Positions 39,207 through 47,168 of a DNA stretch of 64,000 nt are shown in pieces. A model generated the notes under the pieces. It made no database searches, had not been told where the DNA came from, and saw nothing but the letters and a program-made list of their open reading frames with translations. Every line of letters begins with the position of its first letter. The first letter of the stretch is position 1. A program made the position numbers and the translations under genes. Source of the stretch: CAYYJS01 sp964472315 (GTDB taxonomy: Bacteria > Verrucomicrobiota > Kiritimatiellia > UBA8416). The DNA is taken from positions 1 through 64,000 of the forward strand of contig CAYYJS010000011.1 of assembly GCA_964472315.1 (NCBI GenBank). The letters run 5' to 3'.

Positions 39207-41555
39207 TCACCGCAGCAGGTGCACTTCCCGTTCCAATTCCTTGCCCGTCCGCCGCCGTACGACGTCCCGCACATGCTCCATCAGGGCCAACACATCCGAG
39301 GCCGTCGCCGCGGTCCCGGCCACGATCACGTTCGCATGACGATCGAGCACGCGGGCGCCACCGATGCCGTATCCCTTGAGTCCCGCGCCATCGATGAGCT
39401 GCCCCGCATACGCGCCCTCGGGGTTGCGGAAAACCGATCCCGCCGACCTCAATCCCCGCTGCCAGGCGCGCCGTTCGGTCATCTCGCGCCGCGCGGCACG
39501 CAGCCCGTCGACATCGCCCGCCCTCAGCCGCAGCCCGACTTCCAACACCACGCCATCGGCGGCCGCGGCACAGTGCCGATATGCCAACCCGAGATCACGG
39601 TCAGGGACTATAGCGATGCGGCCGTCGCTTTTCAAACTGCGAATCCATGCCACCTGCTCGCCGAACGTCATGTCCCAGGCGCCGGCGTTCATCCGCATGG
39701 CGCCGCCCACGCTTCCCGGGATGCCCGCCATCCGTTCGAGTCCCCCCAATCCGCGCGCTTCGCACCACCCGAGCAAGCGCGCCAACGGGCATGCCGCGCC
39801 GACGACCACATCCGCCCCGCGCCGCGCGATCGCGCCGAACGCCTCGACGGAAAGCGCCGCCACGACGCCGCGTACGCCGAGATCGCTGACAAGCACATTG
39901 CTGCCGGCGCCAAGCACATGGAACGGCACGCCGTTGCCACGGCACCAGCCCTGCGCCGCCACGAGGTCGGCCTCGCTGCCGCAGGTGACCCAGGCGTCGG
40001 CACGCCCGCCGACGCCGAATGTGGTATGCGCGCCGAGCGGGTGATCGTACGCGCAGCGCGATGCCGGACTCAGGAGGTCGGCCGGAAATGCGGGCCGCGT
40101 CGTCGGAAAGGCGCCGTGCGACGCGGCGGCGCGCGCCGATTCCGCGATAGACACGACGTTGCCGGCGCCGACAACCAGCAGCATATCGCCGGGCCGCAGC
40201 GTGTGCGCCATGTAGTCCCAGACCTGCTCGCGATCCTCCGCCAGCGTCACGCGCAACCCGCCCTGCGCGCGGAACGCCCCGTACAGATCCCATGTCTGGC
40301 CGCCTTCCAGCGGCGCCTCGGAAGCGGGATAGACCGGCAGGAGAACAACCTCGTCGACCCCGCGAAACGCCGGCGGGAATGCGGCGCACAGCGCACGCGT
40401 ACGCGTATAGCGGTGTGGCTGGAAGACCGCACGCAGGCGCCGCGGCCCGACCGTACGGCTCATGGCCACAAGCGCGGCGATCTCGGCGGGATGGTGCGCA
40501 TAGTCGGAAACGACACGGATATCGCCGACCGCCGCGACCAGTTCGAACCGGCGCCGGGGCAAGGCCGCCACGGCCAGCGCATCGCGGACGCCCTCGAACG
40601 ACACCCCCAGCGCAAGCGCGGCAGCCGCCGCGCCGGCGGCGTTGCCGATATTGTGCCGTCCGGGCACGGGGATCCGTATGCGTCCGAGGCGCACACCGTC
40701 CCGAGACAGCGTGAAGGACGCACTGTCGGGAGTCTCGACGGCATCGGTCACGTGGACATCCGCGGTGGTGCCGAAGCCGTAGGCGATGCGCCGCCGCGCG
40801 GTACGCGACAGGGCCATCGCGCGCGGGTCGTCGGCGCACACGATCAGGGCCTTGCCGGTGCGTCGGATCACCTGGCTGAAACACTCCTCGAACGCGTCCT
40901 CATCCGCGAAATGTTCCATGTGATCGAAATCGACATTGGTGAGCACCGTGTAGTCGGGAGCATAGGCGGCAAGCGTGCCATCGCTCTCATCGGCTTCAAC
41001 CACGAGAACGCCGCCGCGATCGTCCGCCAGACCGGGGAGGTTCGGGGAGGTCGCCCCGATGCACCAGGCGGGGTCACGACCGGCGTGCCAGAGGATCCAG
41101 GTCAACAACGTCGTCGTCGTGCTCTTGCCGTGGGTGCCGCAGACGGCCACCGACGTGCGGCCTTCGAGCAGGATCGGGAGCACCTGTCCGCGCTGAACGC
41201 ACACCAAGCCGCGGGCGCGGGCGGTCGCGAGTTCTGGCGCGTCAACCGCCACGGCCGTGCTGCGGATAACCCAGCGCACGTCGGACGCGAGGTGCGCGGG
41301 ATCGTGCCCTCGCCGGACGGGGATGCCGAGCCCGGCCAACCAGTCCGCGGTGTCGCCGACGGACGAATCGCACCCGCTGACCGGCACGCCGCGCAGAGAC
41401 AGCAGGCGCGCCAGGCCGGCCATGCCGACCCCGCAGATGCCGAGCATGTGCACGGGCGCCCGCGCCGCGAGTAGTTCGCGGATGCGTACCGCAACGTCCT
41501 CCACGTCTCGCAGGGACGGTTGCCTTGAGTTCTTCGTATGCTCAGTCACGGCCAT
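39207..41555 (-). CDS. murC-murB: Fused UDP-MurNAc--L-alanine ligase / UDP-MurNAc dehydrogenase (MurC-MurB)
   Basis: Two successive cytoplasmic steps of peptidoglycan precursor synthesis in one 782-residue chain. Residues about 30-490 are MurC: Rossmann start HMLGICGVGMAGLA, ATP loop GTHGKSTTTT, EADESDGT, and the histidine-containing HHPAEI and FQPHRYTRT. Residues about 510-782 are MurB: FAD-binding TTFGVGGRAD, VLGAGSNVLVSD, MAGIPGSVGGAMRMNAGA, the catalytic Ser in SAGSVFRNP and the final Glu in EREVHLL. The start is the ATG at 41555 after GAGAGG. This fusion is known from parts of the PVC group and is a main clue to the host. Confidence 0.96.
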   Translation of the reverse strand: MAVTEHTKNSRQPSLRDVEDVAVRIRELLAARAPVHMLGICGVGMAGLARLLSLRGVPVSGCDSSVGDTADWLAGLGIPVRRGHDPAHLASDVRWVIRSTAVAVDAPELATARARGLVCVQRGQVLPILLEGRTSVAVCGTHGKSTTTTLLTWILWHAGRDPAWCIGATSPNLPGLADDRGGVLVVEADESDGTLAAYAPDYTVLTNVDFDHMEHFADEDAFEECFSQVIRRTGKALIVCADDPRAMALSRTARRRIAYGFGTTADVHVTDAVETPDSASFTLSRDGVRLGRIRIPVPGRHNIGNAAGAAAAALALGVSFEGVRDALAVAALPRRRFELVAAVGDIRVVSDYAHHPAEIAALVAMSRTVGPRRLRAVFQPHRYTRTRALCAAFPPAFRGVDEVVLLPVYPASEAPLEGGQTWDLYGAFRAQGGLRVTLAEDREQVWDYMAHTLRPGDMLLVVGAGNVVSIAESARAAASHGAFPTTRPAFPADLLSPASRCAYDHPLGAHTTFGVGGRADAWVTCGSEADLVAAQGWCRGNGVPFHVLGAGSNVLVSDLGVRGVVAALSVEAFGAIARRGADVVVGAACPLARLLGWCEARGLGGLERMAGIPGSVGGAMRMNAGAWDMTFGEQVAWIRSLKSDGRIAIVPDRDLGLAYRHCAAAADGVVLEVGLRLRAGDVDGLRAARREMTERRAWQRGLRSAGSVFRNPEGAYAGQLIDGAGLKGYGIGGARVLDRHANVIVAGTAATASDVLALMEHVRDVVRRRTGKELEREVHLLR

Positions 41556-41668
41556 GCCTCTCGTACCCACTGGCCCGCAACGAACCGACACCGGCGTTGC
41601 ACGTCACATCGGCATGCCTTGCGGGTCCGTCATTCGATCAGATGAAACGCACGGAAACAAGCCCGCGC

Positions 41669-42091
41669 TCAGGTCGCGCCGTTGGCGGCCTCGCGGGCCA
41701 CCAACTCCCGGAACGTGACGGAAGCCAGCGCTCCCGACAGCGCGGACTGGATGCGCCCCAGTTCCTCGTGCACGACGCAGCACGCCGACCGGCTGCAACG
41801 GGCGGCATCGACAAGACACTCGTTGAGTTGCACAATATTCGGCTCCGTCGCCTTGACCACCGTCAGAAGCGATATCTCGGCGGCGTCGCTCGCCAGACAC
41901 AACCCGCCACCCTTGCCACGTCGGCTGCGCACCAGTCCAGCAGTCACGAGTTTGGCAACGATCTTGCGCAGAAACCGGTACGGGATTCGCATACTTACCG
42001 ATAGCGCCGCCGTCGAAACCGTCGATTCGGGCGCTTGTCGGGCCAAGTAAAGAACCGTTCGCAGCGCGTAGTCGGTCTCCCGCGTCATCAC
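41669..42091 (-). CDS. Rrf2-family transcriptional regulator
   Basis: A 140-residue winged-helix regulator with the Rrf2 start TRETDYALRTVLYLA, a recognition-helix region IPYRFLRKIVAKLVTAGLV, and a wing RRGKGGGLCLA. Cysteines 92, 99, 104 and 105 in the loop ECLVDAARCSRSACC fit the place where IscR/NsrR-type members bind a [2Fe-2S] cluster, so it is probably a redox, iron-sulfur or NO sensor. It is divergent from the glucuronokinase-like gene, with 141 bases between them. Its targets are unknown. Confidence 0.92.
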   Translation of the reverse strand: MMTRETDYALRTVLYLARQAPESTVSTAALSVSMRIPYRFLRKIVAKLVTAGLVRSRRGKGGGLCLASDAAEISLLTVVKATEPNIVQLNECLVDAARCSRSACCVVHEELGRIQSALSGALASVTFRELVAREAANGAT

Positions 42092-42118
42092 ACCAACCTC
42101 CGCATTTACGTTACTCGA

Positions 42119-42148
42119 ACGGTAGCATTATGAATCGCGACGTGTCAA
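42119..42148 (-). promoter_or_regulatory. Candidate promoter of the Rrf2 regulator
   Basis: On the minus strand, a consensus TTGACA (42148-42143) is followed after 18 bases by TACCGT (42124-42119). An inverted repeat CGTT/AACG with a 5-base centre overlaps the -10 box and may be an autoregulatory site. Confidence 0.45.
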
Positions 42149-42166
42149 CGCGCACGAAATACCAAA

Positions 42167-42195
42167 TTGCATGTTCGGCGGAGCACTGCTACCTT
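42167..42195 (+). promoter_or_regulatory. Candidate promoter of the GHMP kinase-galU-proBA operon
   Basis: TTGCAT (42167-42172) is followed after 17 bases by TACCTT (42190-42195), about 37 bases upstream of the ATG at 42233. It is back to back with the Rrf2 promoter. Confidence 0.4.
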
Positions 42196-42232
42196 CTCGC
42201 ATCGTTCACATGTCGAAGCAGGGATATTCGAG

Positions 42233-43243
42233 ATGATCATACGTGCCCACGCCTATCCGCGCGCCGGCCTGATCGGGAACCCGTCCGACGGCTACTTTGG
42301 TAAGACGATGGCGCTGACGTTCAGCAACTTCCGCGCGGAAGTGACGCTCTATGAGACGCCCGAGCTGGAGATTCTGCCCAATACGCGCGATCATTCGCGC
42401 TTCGAGAGCCTGGACGCCCTGGCCGACGATGTGCGCCTCTTCGGTTACTATGGCGGGATCCGGCTGCTGAAGGCCACCATCAAGCGATTCCGCGACTACT
42501 GCGCGGCGGGGGGCATCGCCCTGCATGCGCGCAATTTTACGATCCGCTACACGTCCACCATCCCCCACCTGGTCGGCCTCGCCGGATCGAGCGCCATTAT
42601 CACCGCCTGTATGCGCGCGTTGATGGCTTTCTATGGCGTGACGATCGAGAAGCCCCGATTGGCGAACCTTATCCTCTCGGTCGAGACATCCGAACTCCTG
42701 ATCTCGGCCGGCCTGCAGGATCGCGTCGCCCAGGTGTATCAGGGCCTCGTGTATATGGATTTCGACAAGACGCTCATGGATCGGCAGGGCTACGGCCACT
42801 ACGAAGCCATGGACGCGAACCGCCTGCCCCCAATCTACATCGCCTACCAGGTCGATCTCTCGGAAGTCTCCGGTGTCTACCACAACGATATGCGCCGCCG
42901 GTTCGAAAACGGCGACCGTGCGGTCCTGGACGCGATCGAACAGTGGAAGCGGATGACGGACGAGTTCCGCAAGAGCCTGCTTGCCGGTGACGAGGCGCGC
43001 ATGGCCGAACTGATCAACGCCAATTTCGATCTGCGGCGCGCCATCAGCCGGATCAGCGAGGGCAACATCCAGATGGTGGAGCGCGCGCGATCCGTCGGCG
43101 CCAGCGCCAAGTTCACCGGCTCCGGCGGCGCCATCATCGGCACTTTCGGCAGCCAGTCCATGCTGCTCCAGCTTCGCGGCGCCTTGGAACCGCATGGCGT
43201 CCGGGTGATCATCCCCATGTTGGCATCATCTACACAGGAGTGA
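42233..43243 (+). CDS. GHMP kinase, glucuronokinase-like
   Basis: A 336-residue sugar-1-kinase of the GHMP fold. It starts with RAGLIGNPSDGYFGKT, has the ATP-binding motif GLAGSSA at 115-121, and then GLQDRVAQVYQGLVYMDF and KFTGSGGAI. These blocks recall plant glucuronokinase (D-glucuronate to glucuronate 1-phosphate) more than galactokinase or mevalonate kinase. The next gene, 5 bases on, is a GalU-type nucleotidyltransferase, which fits a salvage route from a free sugar acid to a UDP-sugar. The substrate is inferred, not shown. The start ATG at 42233 has only a weak ribosome-binding site. Confidence 0.85.
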   Translation: MIIRAHAYPRAGLIGNPSDGYFGKTMALTFSNFRAEVTLYETPELEILPNTRDHSRFESLDALADDVRLFGYYGGIRLLKATIKRFRDYCAAGGIALHARNFTIRYTSTIPHLVGLAGSSAIITACMRALMAFYGVTIEKPRLANLILSVETSELLISAGLQDRVAQVYQGLVYMDFDKTLMDRQGYGHYEAMDANRLPPIYIAYQVDLSEVSGVYHNDMRRRFENGDRAVLDAIEQWKRMTDEFRKSLLAGDEARMAELINANFDLRRAISRISEGNIQMVERARSVGASAKFTGSGGAIIGTFGSQSMLLQLRGALEPHGVRVIIPMLASSTQE

Positions 43244-43248
43244 CACAC

Positions 43249-44118
43249 ATGATCCGCAAAGCCGTGATTCCCGCCGCCGGATTCGGCACGCGCTTTCTGC
43301 CCGCGACGAAGTCGCAACCGAAAGAGATGCTCCCGATCGTCGATACGCCGGTCATTCAGTATGTCGTCGAGGAGGCGGTCGCCTCCGGTATCCGCGACAT
43401 TGTCATCGTCATCGGCCGCGGCAAGCGCGCCATCGAGGAGTACTTCGACCGCAACCTCGAACTCGAAGCGCAACTCGCCGAGAAGGGCCAATCCGAGATG
43501 CTCGCACAGATCCGTCACATCTCGAACCTCGCCGATGTCTGCTTTGTCTGGCAGAAGGAACTCAACGGACTCGGCGACGCCGTCTACTGCGCCCGTCACC
43601 ACATCGGAAACGAACCGTTCGCGGTGCTGCTGGGCGACACGATTCTGGACGCCGAGAAGGTGCCGGTGACAAGCCAGCTCATCGGCGTCTACGACCGCTA
43701 CCAGGAGTCCGTCGTCGCCCTCGAGGAAGTGGCCTGGGACCGCGTCAGCCGCTACGGCGTCATGGATGGCGAATCGGTCGGTGACGGCATCATGCGCATC
43801 CGCGACTTCGTGGAGAAGCCCTCCCGCGAGGAAGCCCCGTCCAATCTGGTGATTGCCAGCCGCTACGTGCTGACACCGGATATTTTCGCCTGCATCGAAC
43901 GCACACCCCGCGGCAAGAACAACGAGATCCAACTGACCGATGCCATGCGGTTGCTGCTTAAGAGCCGGACGATGTACGGGCTGAAGTTCAAGGGGTGCCG
44001 GTACGATGCCGGCAACAAGCTGGATTTCCTCAAGACGAACATCGCCTTCGGTCTCAAGCACGACGACATGCGGGCCGCGCTCATCGCCCACATCAAGGAT
44101 CTGGCCGCACGTCTGTGA
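43249..44118 (+). CDS. galU: UTP--glucose-1-phosphate uridylyltransferase (GalU type)
   Basis: Forms UDP-glucose from UTP and glucose 1-phosphate. The 289-residue protein begins KAVIPAAGFGTRFLPATKSQPKEMLPI, the nucleotide-binding signature, and has LLGDTIL, DFVEKP and the YDAGNKLDFL segment, as in bacterial GalU. The ATG at 43249 has AGGAG 8 bases upstream; a GTG 9 bases earlier overlaps the kinase stop. Given its neighbour it might also or instead use glucuronate 1-phosphate. It supplies precursors to the polysaccharide loci in this window (inference). Confidence 0.93.
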   Translation: MIRKAVIPAAGFGTRFLPATKSQPKEMLPIVDTPVIQYVVEEAVASGIRDIVIVIGRGKRAIEEYFDRNLELEAQLAEKGQSEMLAQIRHISNLADVCFVWQKELNGLGDAVYCARHHIGNEPFAVLLGDTILDAEKVPVTSQLIGVYDRYQESVVALEEVAWDRVSRYGVMDGESVGDGIMRIRDFVEKPSREEAPSNLVIASRYVLTPDIFACIERTPRGKNNEIQLTDAMRLLLKSRTMYGLKFKGCRYDAGNKLDFLKTNIAFGLKHDDMRAALIAHIKDLAARL

Positions 44119-44171
44119 CCACGCAATTGCGGTTGTCTTCACCGCGGCTTTCCATTAGCGTATCCAACCGT

Positions 44172-44990
44172 ATGAAAATGAGTTTGCGCTTTCGCGAGGT
44201 GATTCCAGAGGCCCGGCGTGTCGTCATCAAGGCGGGAAGCCGCGTCCTCGTGCAGAAGACGGGGCGCCCCGACCGCAAGCGGATGCGCCGCCTCTGCGAG
44301 GATATGGCCGCCATCCGCAAGGCCGGGCACGAAGTCGTGCTCGTCACTTCCGGCGCCGTTGGCGCCGGCATGGAGGCGCTGGGCATGACCGAGCGCCCCA
44401 AACAACTCCCGGACCTGCAAATGGCCGCGGCGGTCGGGCAATCGCGACTCATGGCCCGTTACGACGAACTGTTCTCGGCCGTGGACTGCCGCATCGGACA
44501 GGTGTTGTTGACACACGACGATTTCAACCACAAGATCCGGGAAACCAACATCAAACGGACACTCGAGAATCTGCTCCGTAATGACGTGATCCCCATCATC
44601 AACGAGAACGATGTCGTCACCGACGAAGAGATCAAGGCGGATCTCGCATTCGGCGATAACGATTACCTCGCCTCGCTCGTGGCGAAACTGATCCGCGCCG
44701 ACTTGCTGGTTCTGCTGACGACCGTCGACGGCGTACGCGAGCCCGCCACCGGCGACCGGACAAGGCGTGTCCGGTATTTCGAAACCATCACACGCAAGAC
44801 GTTCCAGCTTGTCACGGGCAGCCATTCGTCGCTGTCCAAGGGCGGTATGGCGACGAAACTGCGCGCGGCCCAGTCGGTCGCCGAGTCGGGCTGTGCGGCG
44901 GTCATCGCCAACGGCCTGCAACCCGGGGTCCTGCGACACATCATGAAGGGGGCGGATGTCGGCACATTGGTGCTCGCCTCCACCGTCTAG
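44172..44990 (+). CDS. proB: Glutamate 5-kinase (no PUA domain)
   Basis: First step of proline synthesis, phosphorylating glutamate. The 272-residue product has the amino acid kinase fold: VVIKAGSRVL, VLVTSGAVGAGM, the glutamate-binding PIINENDVV, DNDYLASLVA, and LLTTVDGV. The C-terminal PUA domain of E. coli ProB is absent, as in other short family members. The likely start is ATG 44172 or 44178. It is 53 bases after galU and 28 before proA. Confidence 0.94.
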   Translation: MKMSLRFREVIPEARRVVIKAGSRVLVQKTGRPDRKRMRRLCEDMAAIRKAGHEVVLVTSGAVGAGMEALGMTERPKQLPDLQMAAAVGQSRLMARYDELFSAVDCRIGQVLLTHDDFNHKIRETNIKRTLENLLRNDVIPIINENDVVTDEEIKADLAFGDNDYLASLVAKLIRADLLVLLTTVDGVREPATGDRTRRVRYFETITRKTFQLVTGSHSSLSKGGMATKLRAAQSVAESGCAAVIANGLQPGVLRHIMKGADVGTLVLASTV

Positions 44991-45018
44991 GGACGGCGCG
45001 TCCGCGCGGCCACAGCCC

Positions 45019-46275
45019 ATGAACCTGCACGAGGATATCCGACAGATCGGCATCCAGGCACGGCAAGCCTCGCGTGCGCTCCTCCAACTGAACACGCGCC
45101 GGAAGAATGCGATCATCGAAGCCATGGCCGACGCCCTCGACGCCGACCGGGCCGCGATCCTGACCGCCAACGACCGTGACGCGGTCGCCGGACGCGAAGC
45201 CGGTCTCGACCCCGCTTCGCTCGACCCCCTGCTGCTCAACACGGCGCGCCTCACCGAAATTTCCAATATCCTGCGCGATGTCGCCGCACAACCGGACCCG
45301 GTGGGCACGACGCTCAGCCGGTGGTTGCGGCCCAACGGCCTGGAAATCGTCAAACGCCGGGTTCCGATCGGCGTAATCGCCGTCATTTGCGAATCGTGTC
45401 CGTCCGTGGCCGTCAGCGCCGTCGCCCTCTGCCTGAAGTCGGGTAACGCCATCATTCTGCGCGCCGGCCACGACGGCGCCCACACCAATGCGGCGCTGAT
45501 GAAGGCGATCATCGAGGGCGGCATCCGCAAAGGCTTGCCGCCGCATGCCGCACAGTTCGTCCACCAGGCCGGCCCGGAGGCCGTACGCGAACTCGTGCAA
45601 CTCGAGGGCTATGTCGATCTGGCAATCCCGCGCGGGGGCGAGGGTTTGTTGCGCGCCGTCGTCGAGTCCGCACGCGTCCCCGTGCTGCGGCACTACAAGG
45701 GGATCTGTCACATCTACATCGACCCTTCCGCCGATCTCGCGATGGCGACCGCCATTGTGCTCAACGCCAAGTGCCAACGGCCCGGGGCGACGAACGCCCT
45801 GGAAACGGTGCTTGTCCACGCCGACATCGCCGGAACCTGCTTGCCGTCGCTCGCCGTCGCGCTGGCCGCGCAGAATGTGGCGATACGCGGGGACGAGGCC
45901 GTCCGCGGGGTGGTCCCCGGCACAACACCGGCAACGGAGTTCGACTGGTACACCGAACACCGCGAACGGGTCCTGTGCATCCGCGTCGTTCCCTCGGCCG
46001 AGGCGGCCATCGCCCATATCAACCAGTGCGGAACGCACCATTCGGATGCCATCATCGCCGAAGATGAAGCGGTTCAGCGCCAGTTCACCCAGGATGTCGA
46101 CTCCGCCGCCGTCTACGTGAACGCATCGACACGGTTCACGAGCGGCGAGGAATTCGGCATGGGGGCCGAAGTCGGGATCAGCACCGACAAGCTGCACGCA
46201 CGCGGCCCCGTCGGCCTTGAGGAACTGACCACCACGAAGTACGTGATCAACGGCAACGGCCAGATACGGCAGTAG
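45019..46275 (+). CDS. proA: Gamma-glutamyl phosphate reductase homologue lacking the catalytic Cys
   Basis: By length (418 residues), position after proB and overall sequence this is ProA, which reduces glutamyl 5-phosphate to the semialdehyde with NADPH. Conserved blocks include CLKSGNAIILR, IPRGG, GICHIYID, HHSDAII, FGMGAEVGIST and KYVINGNGQIR. However, the catalytic Cys in the usual RPGVCNA motif is Thr258 here (RPGATNALE); the only nearby Cys is Cys252 (NAKCQ), a position that also holds Cys in active enzymes. The normally conserved YESRPN also reads CESCPS (Cys124, Cys127). Activity is therefore in doubt. It is convergent with the next gene, 8 bases away. Confidence 0.88.
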   Translation: MNLHEDIRQIGIQARQASRALLQLNTRRKNAIIEAMADALDADRAAILTANDRDAVAGREAGLDPASLDPLLLNTARLTEISNILRDVAAQPDPVGTTLSRWLRPNGLEIVKRRVPIGVIAVICESCPSVAVSAVALCLKSGNAIILRAGHDGAHTNAALMKAIIEGGIRKGLPPHAAQFVHQAGPEAVRELVQLEGYVDLAIPRGGEGLLRAVVESARVPVLRHYKGICHIYIDPSADLAMATAIVLNAKCQRPGATNALETVLVHADIAGTCLPSLAVALAAQNVAIRGDEAVRGVVPGTTPATEFDWYTEHRERVLCIRVVPSAEAAIAHINQCGTHHSDAIIAEDEAVQRQFTQDVDSAAVYVNASTRFTSGEEFGMGAEVGISTDKLHARGPVGLEELTTTKYVINGNGQIRQ

Positions 46276-46283
46276 CCAGCGAT

Positions 46284-47096
46284 CTACTTCTCGTCCGCGG
46301 ACATGACGACGTCCGGCTTGGCCGGCTCCCGCCGGTCATCGACCGGTGGCGGCGCTTCAACGACCGGTTCGACCGACGGATCCGCGGGCGCCACTGTTTC
46401 GACGGCCGGCTCGGGCACGGGCGCCTGCTCGACAACCGGTGCGAGAGACTCCTCGCCCTCCGCCAGAGACTCCGTGGCCTCGCCCGCCACTGCACCCTCC
46501 GACTTGCCGTCGGTCGCCGATGCGCCGTTCGCTGGCTCTGGCTTGGCGTCCGATGCCTTTTTCGGCGGACCGTAACGGCCCCACCGCCGCCGCGCCTCGT
46601 TCTGGTCTTCGACCGCAACGCCGTGGCGCTTACTCAAGGCCTGCCACTCGCGCCACGAGAACTTCATCGTCTTGTGGAACTCGTTGAGCGCCCCGGCCGC
46701 GCCCAGCGTACCGATGCGAACCACCGGACAGCCCACTTGCTCGGCGCCCGCAACCACCACGGCCGGCACCGCGGCATCGGGCCCGACCAGGTAAATGCGG
46801 TCGGGGTCCGTCGTGAAGAACTGACCGAAGCTGTACTCGTCCAGGCTAAGCGGCTTCCATGCCTTCGCATCGACATTCCAGATGTGCATCACGGGCTGCC
46901 CTTCACCGCCCGTCGGCATCTGATACGAGATCAGAATCGCACCGCGCAGGGCCGCGATGTCGAATCCCAACTTCACGACGCCTTCCCGCGCCGGAACGAC
47001 AACCACGGACTCCCCGCCCGCCGCCACCGGAGTCAACGCGCCCGGCGCCGCAAGCATCGCGGCAACCGCCAACCCAACAACCTGTATACGATTCAT
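46284..47096 (-). CDS. Secreted protein of unknown function
   Basis: A 270-residue protein I do not recognise. It has a clear signal peptide (MNRIQVVGLAVAAMLAAPGALTP, cleavage near VAAG), a compact domain to about residue 170 with GAILISYQMP, IWNVDAKAWKPL and FSWREWQALSKRHG, and a disordered C-terminal tail of about 100 residues rich in Pro, Glu, Ala and Val. One Cys (VGCPV) remains in the mature part. It is alone between convergent proA and etfA, the latter 72 bases upstream in the direction of transcription. It is probably periplasmic. Confidence 0.75.
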   Translation of the reverse strand: MNRIQVVGLAVAAMLAAPGALTPVAAGGESVVVVPAREGVVKLGFDIAALRGAILISYQMPTGGEGQPVMHIWNVDAKAWKPLSLDEYSFGQFFTTDPDRIYLVGPDAAVPAVVVAGAEQVGCPVVRIGTLGAAGALNEFHKTMKFSWREWQALSKRHGVAVEDQNEARRRWGRYGPPKKASDAKPEPANGASATDGKSEGAVAGEATESLAEGEESLAPVVEQAPVPEPAVETVAPADPSVEPVVEAPPPVDDRREPAKPDVVMSADEK

Positions 47097-47168
47097 CGTG
47101 TATCCCTCCCCGCGTCCACGTGCGCCGTTCAGGCGGCGCCGCGGACCGGTTCCTGCAAGTCCGCCCGA

